Below, one piece after another: positions 1 to 8,398 of a stretch of 57,202 nucleotides of DNA. The translations under genes were made by a program, and so were the position numbers. The notes beneath the pieces are model-generated. The model was given only the letters and a program-made list of their open reading frames with translations. It had not been told where the DNA came from and did not search any database. Position 1 is the stretch's first letter; every line of letters starts with the position of its first letter. The DNA comes from Flavobacteriales bacterium (GTDB taxonomy: Bacteria; Bacteroidota; Bacteroidia; Flavobacteriales_F; PHOS-HE28), in NCBI GenBank assembly GCA_017987895.1, contig JAGNSU010000013.1:1-57202 (forward strand). Direction: 5' to 3'.

Positions 1-2238
1 GTACCGGGTGGCACGGCCACGGTGGGTTCCGCCTGCAATGATGGCAACGCGAACACGGGTAATGATGTGTACCAAGCGAACTGCACCTGCGCCGGTCAAC
101 TGATCGACTGCTTGGGTGTACCGGGTGGCACGGCCACGGTGGGTTCCGCCTGCAATGATGGCAACGCGAACACGGGTAACGATGTGTACCAAGCGAACTG
201 CACCTGCGCCGGTCAACTGATCGACTGCTTGGGTGTACCGGGTGGCGCTGCTCTTCCGGGCACGGCCTGCGATGACAACAACCCGAATAGTACCAACGAC
301 ACTTGGAGCGCGAACTGCGTATGCGCTGGTACGCTCCCCAATGACTGCGAAGGTGTACCAGGCGGACCTGCTCAACCGGGCACGCCTTGCGATGATGGCT
401 TGGCTACCACGGGGAATGATGTGTACCAGGCGAACTGCACGTGTGCTGGTGTGCTGATCGATTGCCTGGGCGTACCGGGTGGTACGGCCACGATCGGATC
501 GTCCTGCGACGACGGCAACGCGAACACGGGTAACGATGTGTACGGTGCGAACTGCGTATGTGCTGGTCAACTGATCGATTGCCTGGGCGTGCCGGGTGGT
601 GCGGCCACGATCGGATCGTCCTGCGACGATGGCAACGCGAACACCGGTAACGATGTGTACGGTGCGAACTGCGTATGCGCCGGTCAGCTGATCGATTGCT
701 TGGGCGTACCGGGTGGTACGGCCACGATCGGATCGTCCTGCGACGACGGCAACGCGAACACGGGTAACGATGTGTACGGTGCGAACTGCGTATGCGCCGG
801 TCAGCTGATCGATTGCTTGGGCGTACCGGGTGGTACGGCCACGATCGGGTCGTCCTGCGACGACGGCGACGCGAACACCGGTAACGATGTGTACGGTGCG
901 AACTGCGTATGCGCCGGTCAGCTGATCGATTGCTTGGGCGTACCGGGTGGCACGGCCACGATCGGATCGCCTTGCGACGACAACAACCCGAACAGCACCA
1001 ACGATGTGTACGGTGGGAACTGCGTTTGCGCTGGTACCCTGGCCAATGACTGCCTCGGTGTTCCGGGCGGACCTGCTCAGCCGGGCACGCCTTGCGATGA
1101 TGGCCTTGCCACCACCGGCAACGATACCTGGAGCGCCAACTGTGTGTGCGAAGGTCAACTGATCGATTGCTTGGGCGTACCGGGTGGTACGGCCACGATC
1201 GGATCGTCCTGCGACGACGGCGACGCGAACACCGGTAACGATGTGTACGGTGCGAACTGCGTGTGCGCTGGTCAATTGATCGACTGCCTCGGTGTACCGG
1301 GCGGCGCCGCTCTACCTGGCACCGCTTGCGATGACAACAACCCGAACAGCACCAACGATGTGTACGGTGCGAACTGCGTGTGCGCTGGTACCCTGGCCAA
1401 TGACTGCCTCGGTGTACCGGGCGGACCTGCTCAACCGGGCACGCCTTGCGATGATGGCCTTGCCACCACCGGCAACGATACCTGGAGCGCCAACTGCACC
1501 TGCGCCGGTCAACTGATCGACTGCTTGGGCGTACCGGGTGGGACGGCCACGGTGGGTTCCGCCTGCAATGATGGCAACGCGAACACGGGTAACGATGTGT
1601 ATGGTGCGAACTGCGTATGCGCCGGTCAGCTGATCGATTGCTTGGGCGTACCGGGTGGCACGGCCACGATCGGATCGCCTTGCGACGACAACAACCCGAA
1701 CAGCACCAACGATGTGTACGGTGCGAACTGCGTGTGCGCTGGTACCCTGGCCAATGACTGCCTCGGTGTTCCGGGCGGACCTGCTCAGCCGGGCACGCCT
1801 TGCGATGACGGTCTTGCCACCACCGGCAACGATACCTGGAGCGCCAACTGCGTGTGCGAAGGTCAACTGATCGACTGCTTGGGCGTACCGGGTGGTACGG
1901 CCACGATCGGATCGCCTTGCGACGACAACAACCCGAACAGCACCAACGATGTGTACGGTGCGAACTGCGTTTGCGCTGGTACCCTGGCAGATGACTGCGA
2001 GGGTGTACCGGGCGGACCTGCTCAACCAGGCACACCTTGCGATGACGGTTTGGCCACCACCGGTAACGATACCTGGAGCGCCACCTGCGTATGCGAAGGT
2101 CAATTGATCGACTGCCTGGGCGTACCGGGTGGCACGGCACTGCCTGGCACCGCTTGCAACGACGGCAACGGCACTACCATCAACGACGTGTACGGTGCGA
2201 ACTGTGTTTGCGCTGGCACGCCGATCGGCAACTGCACC
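1..2238 (+). repeat. 19 in-frame tandem repeats of 117/120 bp
   Basis: Units start with the codons for VPGG at 1, 118, 235, 355, 472, 589, 706, 823, 940, 1060, 1177, 1294, 1414, 1531, 1648, 1768, 1885, 2005 and 2122. There are three unit classes. A (39 aa) has the core DGNANTGNDVY. B (40 aa) has DDNNPNSTND. C (39 aa) has DDGLATTGND. Every B is followed directly by a C, at units 3-4, 9-10, 12-13, 15-16 and 17-18. The DNA of neighbouring A units is nearly identical, so the array has probably expanded by unequal recombination, and its length may be misassembled or variable between strains. Confidence 0.95.
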
Positions 2239-3144
2239 GAGCTGCTCACGCTGGACATCACGCTGGACAATTTCGGCAGTGAGACCACCTGGGAGGTGTA
2301 TGATGAGACAGGTAATGTCCTGATCGTGGCCGGTGGACCTTACACCGACGGTATCGGTGGCACCACGGTGCAAGAGACCATCTGCCTGAACCAGCTCTGC
2401 TACCGCCTCGTTGTGAACGATGATGGGAACAACGGTATCAGCGGTGGCCGCTACGTGCTGCGCGATCCCCTGGGTCGTCGCATCATCGATGCCGATGGCC
2501 AGTTCGCCAGCACCAGCTCGAACATCCTGCCCTTCTGCCTCCCGCTCAGCGCGAACAAGCTGATCAATAGCCAGTGCGACAAGAAGACGCTCAACTATGC
2601 GAACAGCACGCAGATCTACGCCAGCAACAATCCGGCGGCCAGTGGCTACCAGTTCTGGATGGCCGATCCGCACGGCACTTACAGCCGTCGTGTGTTCAAG
2701 ACCACGCAGAACCTACAGCCCACCAATTTGGTGACCCTGCCGCCGCCTGCTGATCTGGACCTGAACGTGCGCGTGCGTGCCTTGGTGAACGGTGTTTACA
2801 CTCCCTTCGGCCCGGCCTGCATCATCCGCCTCAACACCCCCGGTGGTGGCAGCGGCCGTAGCACGATCCTGTTCGATGAGGCCAGCGCCATCAGCCTGAG
2901 CCTCTACCCGAACCCGAACCGTGGTGAGCAATTGTTCCTCGCCTTGGGCGGTGTGCAAGCGGACACCAAAGTGGAACTGGATGTGATGGACCTCTTCGGC
3001 AAGCGCGTGTTCGCCGATCGGTTCGCCGCACCTTCGGAAGAGTTCATCCACAGCATGGACCTGAACAACCTGGCCAGCGGTGTGTACTTGGTGAACGTCC
3101 ATGTGGGCGATCGCCTCTACACCCAGCGCTTGGTGAAGCAGTAA
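1..3144 (+). CDS. Cysteine-rich tandem-repeat surface/secreted protein with T9SS type A sorting domain (5' partial)
   Basis: The reading frame is open from the first base, so the N-terminus and signal peptide lie outside the window. The visible part has three regions. The first is 19 consecutive repeats of 39-40 residues (to about base 2238), each with four cysteines in the pattern C-x15-C-x-C-x6/7-C and a core such as CDDGNANTGNDVYGANC. The second is two beta-rich domains (bases about 2239-2830), the first with the NDDGNNGISGGRYVL type of motif seen in other Bacteroidota secreted proteins. The third is a C-terminal domain starting SLYPNPNRGEQ and ending GVYLVNVHVGDRLYTQRLVKQ's tail, the typical T9SS type A signal. 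This points to export through the outer membrane and surface attachment. The repeat pattern suggests disulfide-bonded modules, possibly binding calcium through the Asp/Asn-rich loop, but that is inference. The specific function is unknown. A rho-independent terminator follows. Confidence 0.9.
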   Translation, partial: VPGGTATVGSACNDGNANTGNDVYQANCTCAGQLIDCLGVPGGTATVGSACNDGNANTGNDVYQANCTCAGQLIDCLGVPGGAALPGTACDDNNPNSTNDTWSANCVCAGTLPNDCEGVPGGPAQPGTPCDDGLATTGNDVYQANCTCAGVLIDCLGVPGGTATIGSSCDDGNANTGNDVYGANCVCAGQLIDCLGVPGGAATIGSSCDDGNANTGNDVYGANCVCAGQLIDCLGVPGGTATIGSSCDDGNANTGNDVYGANCVCAGQLIDCLGVPGGTATIGSSCDDGDANTGNDVYGANCVCAGQLIDCLGVPGGTATIGSPCDDNNPNSTNDVYGGNCVCAGTLANDCLGVPGGPAQPGTPCDDGLATTGNDTWSANCVCEGQLIDCLGVPGGTATIGSSCDDGDANTGNDVYGANCVCAGQLIDCLGVPGGAALPGTACDDNNPNSTNDVYGANCVCAGTLANDCLGVPGGPAQPGTPCDDGLATTGNDTWSANCTCAGQLIDCLGVPGGTATVGSACNDGNANTGNDVYGANCVCAGQLIDCLGVPGGTATIGSPCDDNNPNSTNDVYGANCVCAGTLANDCLGVPGGPAQPGTPCDDGLATTGNDTWSANCVCEGQLIDCLGVPGGTATIGSPCDDNNPNSTNDVYGANCVCAGTLADDCEGVPGGPAQPGTPCDDGLATTGNDTWSATCVCEGQLIDCLGVPGGTALPGTACNDGNGTTINDVYGANCVCAGTPIGNCTELLTLDITLDNFGSETTWEVYDETGNVLIVAGGPYTDGIGGTTVQETICLNQLCYRLVVNDDGNNGISGGRYVLRDPLGRRIIDADGQFASTSSNILPFCLPLSANKLINSQCDKKTLNYANSTQIYASNNPAASGYQFWMADPHGTYSRRVFKTTQNLQPTNLVTLPPPADLDLNVRVRALVNGVYTPFGPACIIRLNTPGGGSGRSTILFDEASAISLSLYPNPNRGEQLFLALGGVQADTKVELDVMDLFGKRVFADRFAAPSEEFIHSMDLNNLASGVYLVNVHVGDRLYTQRLVKQ

Positions 3145-3165
3145 CCGCCTAGAACTATCTTGATG

Positions 3166-3200
3166 GAAGCCCCGGCTTAGGCCGGGGCTTCTTGTTTTCT
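3166..3200 (+). terminator. Rho-independent terminator after the repeat protein gene
   Basis: An 11-bp perfect stem GAAGCCCCGGC / GCCGGGGCTTC with a short loop is followed by TTGTTTTCTT. It lies 22 bases after the stop codon of the cysteine-rich repeat gene. Confidence 0.85.
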
Positions 3201-3400
3201 TGATCGTTACGGGTCCCTCTTCCCGTCCTCGACCGGTGCGTCCTTTCGCAGGATCCACGATGCTCGGCACGAGCACCGATCCGTCTTTCGTGATGAACAA
3301 CACGTTTTCGCTGTGCATGGCCCAGGCTCTGAGCTGCCGACACCGGCATACGCTATGGGCGTGGATACTTCTCTAGTGATCGCGCATCCATTCATCGGAA
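3201..3400. other. Gene-free stretch between two terminators
   Basis: The 309-base gap between the repeat protein gene and gap holds two hairpins (3166-3200 and 3401-3433) and about 200 bases without a convincing gene. On the minus strand a short stretch (about 3318-3245) reads ENVLFITKDGSVLVPSIVD and could be a decayed gene fragment, since a neighbouring frame continues it to a stop. No family was recognised and no start or frame is consistent, so no gene is called. Confidence 0.5.
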
Positions 3401-3433
3401 GCAGAAAGGCCGCTCAAAGAGCGGCCTTTCTGC
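3401..3433. terminator. Strong hairpin downstream of gap, probable terminator
   Basis: A perfect 15-bp stem GCAGAAAGGCCGCTC / GAGCGGCCTTTCTGC with an AAA loop lies 20 bases beyond the stop codon of gap on the minus strand. There is no long T tract, but the A- and T-rich arms fit a bidirectional terminator. Confidence 0.65.
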
Positions 3434-3453
3434 GCGGTGCGTAAGGTGCGGGT

Positions 3454-4911
3454 TCAATAATAGACCAAACGCCGCACCTTGGTCACATGCTTGGCCAGGC
3501 GGATCACCTGTTTCGTGTAGCCGAACTCATTGTCGTACCACGCATAAAGGACCACACTCCTGCCATCGGGTGCCACAATGGTGGCATTGCTGTCGAACAC
3601 ACTACAGCACGTGTCGCCGATGATGTCACTGCTCACCAGTTCGGGATCCACTTGGTAGTGGATCTGGTTCACAAGTTCTCCGTTGAGCGCTGCGTTGCGG
3701 ATCAAGTCGTTCATCTCAGCTACGCCGCCGATAGGCTTCTTCAGCGTCAGGTTCATTATGGCTAGCGAACCGTTCGGGGTGGGAACGCGCACGGCGTTCG
3801 CTGTCAATTTGTCCTTCAAGCTTGGGATGGCCTTGGCCACGGCGGTGCCGGCTCCTGTGCTGGTGATCACCATGTTGATGGCCGCACTCCGACCCCGACG
3901 CGGGCCTTTGTGATAGTTGTCCAGAAGGTTCTGGTCGTTCGTATAGGCATGCACCGTTTCGATATGCCCCTTCTCGATACCCAGTTCGTCCTCCACCACC
4001 TTAAGCACAGGGCATATGGCGTTGGTAGTGCAACTGGCGGCGCTGAAGATGCGTTCGTTCTCGATATCCAGTTCCTTGTGGTTGATCCCATACACCACGT
4101 TCGGTATCTCTTTGCCTGGGGCGGTCAAGAGGACTTTGGAGACGCCTTTGGCTTTCAGGTGGCGCTCCAGGTCGGCACGTTTCGTGAAAGCGCCCGTATT
4201 GTCGATCACCAATGCGTTATTGATCCCGAACGCGGTGTAGTCAATGTCCTCCGGGTTGTTGGCCGCGATCAACTGGACCAGCTGACCATTGATCCAGAGG
4301 ACCCTGTTCGGCACATCTTCGATCACTGTGCCTTTGAAGGCACCATGTACGCTGTCATTGCGCAAGAGTGCCGCGCGTTTCACTATCTCGGCATCCGTCA
4401 GGGTGCGTGTAACGATGGCGCGCAGGCGGAGCTGCTGTCCTTTTCCGGCCTGCTTCACCAGTTCGCGCGCAGCGATGCGCCCGATACGGCCGAAGCCGTA
4501 GAGCACCACGTCTTGCGGCTGGAACTTGTGTTTGTCTTGGCCGATGAAGCCGCTGAGGTGGCTCTTCAGGAAATCGCTGATGGACTTGCTGCCGGAGATG
4601 GTGTACTCATGGCTGAGTTTGCCGATGTCGATCTTGCTGGGGGCGAGGTCGAGATCGAGCAGGCCACGGGCCACGTCAGCGGTGCTATGCACATCGATCG
4701 GCTTCTTCACCACCTGCTCGGCGTAGTTGAAAAGCTGGATCACTTCCGAGATGCTGATGTCCAGCAGGTGGTTGCGGAAGAACACCAGCTCCACGCCACG
4801 GCCATACATGAGCTGACCGACCGAATTGATCAGGTCGACCGCGGCGCGTTCACGATCCACGTACTCCTTCAGGCCGGCTTCGTATCCGGCTTTTGCGGCT
4901 ACTGTCTCCAT
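3454..4911 (-). CDS. gap: Glyceraldehyde-3-phosphate dehydrogenase, long form
   Basis: The product is an NAD(P)-dependent cytoplasmic enzyme that interconverts glyceraldehyde 3-phosphate and 1,3-bisphosphoglycerate in glycolysis or gluconeogenesis. The 485-residue protein carries the nucleotide-binding motif GFGRIGR (residues 139-145) and the catalytic site SAASCTTN with Cys294. The first 130 residues are an extra N-terminal helical domain before the Rossmann fold, so the protein is about 150 residues longer than classical GAPDH (about 335). This long form is common in Bacteroidota. The ATG at 4911 is chosen. The frame extends upstream only to a TTG at 4950, which lies beside the terminator of rpoD. 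The gene follows rpoD by 68 bases with a terminator between them, so it probably has its own promoter. Confidence 0.93.
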   Translation of the reverse strand: METVAAKAGYEAGLKEYVDRERAAVDLINSVGQLMYGRGVELVFFRNHLLDISISEVIQLFNYAEQVVKKPIDVHSTADVARGLLDLDLAPSKIDIGKLSHEYTISGSKSISDFLKSHLSGFIGQDKHKFQPQDVVLYGFGRIGRIAARELVKQAGKGQQLRLRAIVTRTLTDAEIVKRAALLRNDSVHGAFKGTVIEDVPNRVLWINGQLVQLIAANNPEDIDYTAFGINNALVIDNTGAFTKRADLERHLKAKGVSKVLLTAPGKEIPNVVYGINHKELDIENERIFSAASCTTNAICPVLKVVEDELGIEKGHIETVHAYTNDQNLLDNYHKGPRRGRSAAINMVITSTGAGTAVAKAIPSLKDKLTANAVRVPTPNGSLAIMNLTLKKPIGGVAEMNDLIRNAALNGELVNQIHYQVDPELVSSDIIGDTCCSVFDSNATIVAPDGRSVVLYAWYDNEFGYTKQVIRLAKHVTKVRRLVYY

Positions 4912-4943
4912 TAGTGGTTGTTGATGGGAAATTGAGGTTCGGA

Positions 4944-4973
4944 AAAGCAAAAGGGGGCCGGTCGGCCCCCCTT
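4944..4973 (-). terminator. Rho-independent terminator of rpoD
   Basis: Read on the minus strand, the stem GGGGGCC-GACC-GGCCCCC is followed by TTTTGCTTTT. It sits directly after the rpoD stop codon and before gap. Confidence 0.85.
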
Positions 4974-4979
4974 GTTCGA

Positions 4980-5843
4980 TCAGCCGAGATAGGCTTTCAG
5001 TAGTTTGCTTCGGCTCGTATGTCGCAGGCGACGGATGGCCTTCTCCTTGATCTGCCTGACGCGTTCGCGCGTAAGATCGAATTTGGCCCCGATCTCTTCC
5101 AAGGTAAGTCCATGGTTGATCCCGATCCCGAAGAACAGCTTGACCACGTCACGCTCGCGCTCGGTAAGGGTACTAAGCGCACGTTCGATCTCCTTGCTAA
5201 GTGATTCGTTCAGGAGGAGCCGGTCGGCTGGGGCGCTATCGTTGTTCGGCAATACGTCGAGCAGGCTGTTGCTCTCTCCTTCCACGAAGGGCGCATCCAT
5301 ACTGATGTGTCGCCCGCTCACTTTCATGGTGTCCGCCACCTTCTCAGGAGGAAGGTCGAGTAGGGTGGCAAGTTCATCAGCACTCGGCGGACGTTCGTAC
5401 TCCTGCTCCAGCTTCGCGAAGGCCTTGTTGATCTTGTTCAAGGAGCCGACCTGGTTGAGCGGAAGGCGCACGATCCGGCTTTGCTCGGCCAGGGCCTGTA
5501 GGATGCTCTGTCGGATCCACCACACAGCATAGCTGATGAACTTGAACCCGCGGGTCTCGTCGAAACGTTGGGCCGCTTTGATCAATCCCAAGTTGCCTTC
5601 GTTGATGAGATCGGGTAGGCTTAGGCCTTGGTTCTGATACTGCTTGGCCACCGATACTACGAAGCGGAGGTTGGCCTTCACCAACTTCTCCAGGGCCATG
5701 CCGTCCCCTTCCTTGATGCGACGCGCCAGTTCCACCTCCATATCGGCGGTGATCAAGCCTTCCTTGCCGATCTCCTGTAGGTACTTGTCCAGCGATTGGC
5801 TTTCGCGGTTGGTGATCGACTTGGTGATCTTAAGTTGGCGCAT
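4980..5843 (-). CDS. rpoD: RNA polymerase primary sigma factor RpoD/SigA
   Basis: The primary sigma factor directs RNA polymerase to housekeeping promoters. The 287-residue product begins [18 protein letters not shown], the characteristic start of Bacteroidota RpoD, which lacks the long N-terminal region 1.1 of E. coli sigma-70. Visible regions are 1.2 ([15 protein letters not shown]), 2 ([44 protein letters not shown]), 3 and region 4.2 with the helix-turn-helix [20 protein letters not shown]. The ATG at 5843 was chosen because the frame extension upstream (to 5987) runs through a large palindrome and has no sigma homology. A TAnnTTCG box lies about 90 bases upstream. This sigma presumably reads the TAnnTTTG-type promoters listed throughout the window. 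Confidence 0.96.
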   Translation of the reverse strand: MRQLKITKSITNRESQSLDKYLQEIGKEGLITADMEVELARRIKEGDGMALEKLVKANLRFVVSVAKQYQNQGLSLPDLINEGNLGLIKAAQRFDETRGFKFISYAVWWIRQSILQALAEQSRIVRLPLNQVGSLNKINKAFAKLEQEYERPPSADELATLLDLPPEKVADTMKVSGRHISMDAPFVEGESNSLLDVLPNNDSAPADRLLLNESLSKEIERALSTLTERERDVVKLFFGIGINHGLTLEEIGAKFDLTRERVRQIKEKAIRRLRHTSRSKLLKAYLG

Positions 5844-5931
5844 CCGGCTTGTCACGGGCGGGGAGGGTTGTAGGGTGAGTATGAAGGTGGGCGGGTCGAA
5901 GGCGAACCGTCTACCCAATGGGGGATCGCGG

Positions 5932-5939
5932 CGAAGGTA
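5932..5939 (-). promoter_or_regulatory. -7 box of the rpoD promoter (TACCTTCG)
   Basis: On the minus strand TACCTTCG matches the Bacteroidota -7 consensus TAnnTTTG with one change shared by several other promoters here. It lies 88 bases upstream of the rpoD ATG, implying a leader of about 80 bases. Confidence 0.5.
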
Positions 5940-5947
5940 CGGCCCAT

Positions 5948-5985
5948 GCGACCTACGGGACAAGCAGGCTTGTCCCGTAGGTCGC
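5948..5985. repeat. Perfect 18-bp palindrome upstream of rpoD
   Basis: The arms at 5948-5965 and 5968-5985 (GCGACCTACGGGACAAGC and its exact reverse complement) are separated by AG. The element lies between the convergently placed end of the sequence upstream of rpoD and the htrA stop codon. It has no T tract. It resembles the other dispersed palindromes of this window in architecture rather than in sequence. Confidence 0.9.
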
Positions 5986-6008
5986 AACAGGCTGGGTGAC
6001 AGGGTTTT

Positions 6009-7460
6009 TTAGATCCCAAGCCCGTAGTAGGCTTTCATTCCGTTCGGATAGATCCCCTCGATGAGCACTCCACCGCGCTTGTTGGTGATGGCCCGTTCGA
6101 TATCCTCTGGCTGCCGGATCGGTTGGTCGTCGATCCGCGTAATTATGAAACCTTCCCGTATGCCGCTGGTGCGGAGCTTTCCGCTCTCGATGGCCACCAC
6201 CTTGACGCCGTTCTCCAGTTTCAGCGCTTTCAATTCGCTCGAGGTGGCTTGGGCCAACTGAGCTCCCAGAACAAGGGCGGCCTGCTTGGGTGCGGTCGTG
6301 GCCAGAACGTTCGTGCCGTCCTTGCCACGGAGTTCCATGTCCATCACTCTTTCCCGGCCATCCCGCATGATGGTCACCGTCACTTCATCACCAGGACGGA
6401 ATTTACCCACCTGTTCCTGGAGTTGCGGCACGTTGTTCACTTCCATTGTGCCCACCTTCAATATCACATCGCCTTCCTCGATCCCGGCCTTCTGTGCGGC
6501 ACCACCCTCGGTGATCCCGTTCACGAATACCCCGCGGATGCGGTCCATCCGGGCCTGCCCGGCCAGGTCTTGGTCCATGTTGCGGATGCTGACACCTATG
6601 TACGCGCGTTGCACACTGCCATACTCGAGCAGATCGTTCGTCACCTTCTTAACGATATTGGCCGGCACCGCGAAGGAATACCCCGTGTACTGGCCGGTAG
6701 TGCTCGCGATGGCGGTGTTGATGCCGACAAGTGCGCCAGCGGTATTGACGAGCGCCCCCCCACTGTTGCCCGGGTTGACCGCGGCATCCGTTTGGATGAA
6801 GCTCTCGATCGGGAAAACATCGCGTCCCGGGTCGTACTGGAGCAAATTGATGTTACGCGCCTTGGCGCTCACGATACCAGCGGTGACGGTACTGGTCAAA
6901 TTCATCGGGTTGCCCACGGCCAGAACCCATTCCCCCACCTTAACTCCATCCGAATCGCCGAAGGGCAAGGTCGGCAGGCCATCCGCATCTACTTTCAGCA
7001 AAGCGATATCCGTGCTGGGATCACGGCCAATGACCTTCCCCGGAAAGGAGCGGCCGTCGTTCAAATGGATGGTGATCTTGTCCGCACCCTCCACCACGTG
7101 ATTATTGGTCACGATATACCCGTCGCTGGCAATGATGACGCCGGAACCCACACCTTCTCGGGGCTGTGGGGTTGGAGACCGGTAGCCCCAGAAGAAATCC
7201 CGGAACGGATCACTGTATTGAACCATCGTCTCGGTGGTCACATGCACCACCGCGTTCACCGAGGTTTCGGCCGCAGGCACAAAATCCACTGGAGCGGCGC
7301 TTGAGAGCGTGCCGGGAAGGCGGGTGAAATGCGCCGATGCGGGCGGCTGATCGGGAGCTGTGGCGACCGAGCGCTCCTTGTTCCGCATCGCTTCATGACC
7401 TCCGAGCGCGAGAACACCACCCAATAGGGCGGCGAAGAAGTAAGTGAGTGTGCGTTTCAT
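6009..7460 (-). CDS. HtrA/DegP-type periplasmic serine protease with two PDZ domains
   Basis: The product is an envelope quality-control protease that degrades or refolds damaged exported proteins. It has 483 residues. An N-terminal hydrophobic segment (residues 4-20) acts as signal or anchor. A trypsin-like domain follows with the catalytic triad His121 (VTNNHVVEGAD), Asp151 (DPSTDIALLKV) and Ser233 (NPGNSGGAL). Then come a PDZ domain (about 290-380, ending in EVTVTIMRDGRE) and a second degenerate PDZ at the C-terminus (about 400-480). The ATG at 7460 is preferred over the longer frame (to 7544) because it places the signal segment at the N-terminus. The gene is divergent from dapF. A CACCTTCG box lies 71 bases upstream. 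Confidence 0.93.
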   Translation of the reverse strand: MKRTLTYFFAALLGGVLALGGHEAMRNKERSVATAPDQPPASAHFTRLPGTLSSAAPVDFVPAAETSVNAVVHVTTETMVQYSDPFRDFFWGYRSPTPQPREGVGSGVIIASDGYIVTNNHVVEGADKITIHLNDGRSFPGKVIGRDPSTDIALLKVDADGLPTLPFGDSDGVKVGEWVLAVGNPMNLTSTVTAGIVSAKARNINLLQYDPGRDVFPIESFIQTDAAVNPGNSGGALVNTAGALVGINTAIASTTGQYTGYSFAVPANIVKKVTNDLLEYGSVQRAYIGVSIRNMDQDLAGQARMDRIRGVFVNGITEGGAAQKAGIEEGDVILKVGTMEVNNVPQLQEQVGKFRPGDEVTVTIMRDGRERVMDMELRGKDGTNVLATTAPKQAALVLGAQLAQATSSELKALKLENGVKVVAIESGKLRTSGIREGFIITRIDDQPIRQPEDIERAITNKRGGVLIEGIYPNGMKAYYGLGI

Positions 7461-7530
7461 GGTTTGCGTTGAACGCTCCGGTCGCGCAACTGTCGTGCCG
7501 GGGCTTTGCGAAGGAACGATCACTTCGCCG

Positions 7531-7538
7531 CGAAGGTG
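7531..7538 (-). promoter_or_regulatory. Candidate -7 box for the HtrA-type protease gene (CACCTTCG)
   Basis: CACCTTCG on the minus strand is close to the TAnnTTCG variant used elsewhere in the window and is placed in the divergent dapF/htrA region. The first base deviates from consensus. Confidence 0.3.
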
Positions 7539-7586
7539 CTCCACGGCGCGTTAAAATGTGTTGATCGGAGCGACCGAAGGGACCCG

Positions 7587-7594
7587 CATCTTTG
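7587..7594 (+). promoter_or_regulatory. -7 box for dapF-mltG (CATCTTTG)
   Basis: CATCTTTG matches TAnnTTTG in seven of eight positions and ends 16 bases before the preferred dapF start. Its closeness argues against the more upstream ATG codons at 7599 and 7605 as the main start. Confidence 0.5.
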
Positions 7595-7610
7595 CTGCAT
7601 GGCAATGCGC

Positions 7611-8393
7611 ATGGCCTTCAGCAAGTGGCATGGTACGGGCAATGACTTTGTCGTGATCGACGATCGTGGCGCACGTTTCCCGGCTGACGATCTCGCCCTG
7701 GTACGCCAACTCTGTCACCGCCATTTCGGCATCGGGTCCGACGGATTGATTCTGATCCGTGCTGCGAAGGATGCCACTACGGACTACCATATGGAGTTCT
7801 TCAATCCGGACGGAAGCAAGAGCTTCTGTGGCAATGGCAGTCGTTGTGCGTTCGCCTTCTGGAGCCAGCTGATCGGAGAACTTCGTCAGGCGCGTTTCAC
7901 AGCGGTCGACGGCCCGCACTCGGCGGAATGGCGAGGTGGGGAGGTCGCAGTATCGTTGGGGGATGTTGCCGTTGTCCAGAACCATGCGGATGAACCGAAT
8001 GTGGATCATATCGGGACCGGCTCGCCGCATGAACTGGTGTGGGTGGATGAGCCCGCCCAGATAGACGTGGGAAGGGAAGGGGCCTTGCGACGTTATGCTG
8101 CGCGCTGGGAGCCTTATGGGACCAACGTTAATTTCTTGCGATGGCACGAAGGACGCGTGGAAATGCGGACGTATGAGCGCGGGGTGGAAGATGAAACCCT
8201 GAGTTGTGGTACAGGGGTCGTGGCCGCGGCGATCAGCGCATTGCATCGGCGCCATGCACGGTCGCCTGTGGAGGTGGTGACATCCGGAGGGAAGCTGACC
8301 GTAGAGGCTCATCCAACTCCGATCGGGGGGTATGCCAAGATCCGACTTGTAGGGCCCGTACGCGAAGTGTTCCAGGGAACCGTGGACATCTGA
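7611..8393 (+). CDS. dapF: Diaminopimelate epimerase
   Basis: The enzyme converts LL- to meso-diaminopimelate for lysine and peptidoglycan synthesis in the cytoplasm, without a cofactor, using two cysteines. The 260-residue product begins MAFSKWHGTGNDF, which aligns without offset to E. coli MQFSKMHGLGNDF. This supports the ATG at 7611 over those at 7599 and 7605. Cys73 (FFNPDGSKSFCGNGSRC) and Cys199 (EDETLSCGTG) are the catalytic pair. mltG starts 5 bases after the stop, so the two genes form an operon of cell-wall functions. Presence of this pathway fits a Gram-negative cell wall with meso-DAP. Confidence 0.95.
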   Translation: MAFSKWHGTGNDFVVIDDRGARFPADDLALVRQLCHRHFGIGSDGLILIRAAKDATTDYHMEFFNPDGSKSFCGNGSRCAFAFWSQLIGELRQARFTAVDGPHSAEWRGGEVAVSLGDVAVVQNHADEPNVDHIGTGSPHELVWVDEPAQIDVGREGALRRYAARWEPYGTNVNFLRWHEGRVEMRTYERGVEDETLSCGTGVVAAAISALHRRHARSPVEVVTSGGKLTVEAHPTPIGGYAKIRLVGPVREVFQGTVDI

Positions 8394-8398
8394 TCCAG

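Noticed and set aside
404..2140. Long open frames on the minus strand and other frames across the cysteine-rich repeats
   Set aside because: They arise because the repeat period keeps any stop-free frame open. Their peptides are Arg/Ser/His-rich with no fold, while the plus frame has a clean T9SS protein.
1..2238. CRISPR-like regular repeats
   Set aside because: The repeats are contiguous, 117-120 bases long, without unique spacers, and in one reading frame of a protein.
3207..3395. Small minus-strand ORFs between the first gene and gap
   Set aside because: One segment (VLFITKDGSVLVPSIVD) looks protein-like, but no frame gives a complete product, the start lacks a promoter box and no family was recognised. 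A decayed gene fragment remains possible.
4912..4950. TTG start for gap at 4950
   Set aside because: It lies next to the rpoD terminator and adds residues with no similarity to GAPDH; ATG at 4911 gives a normal long-form enzyme.
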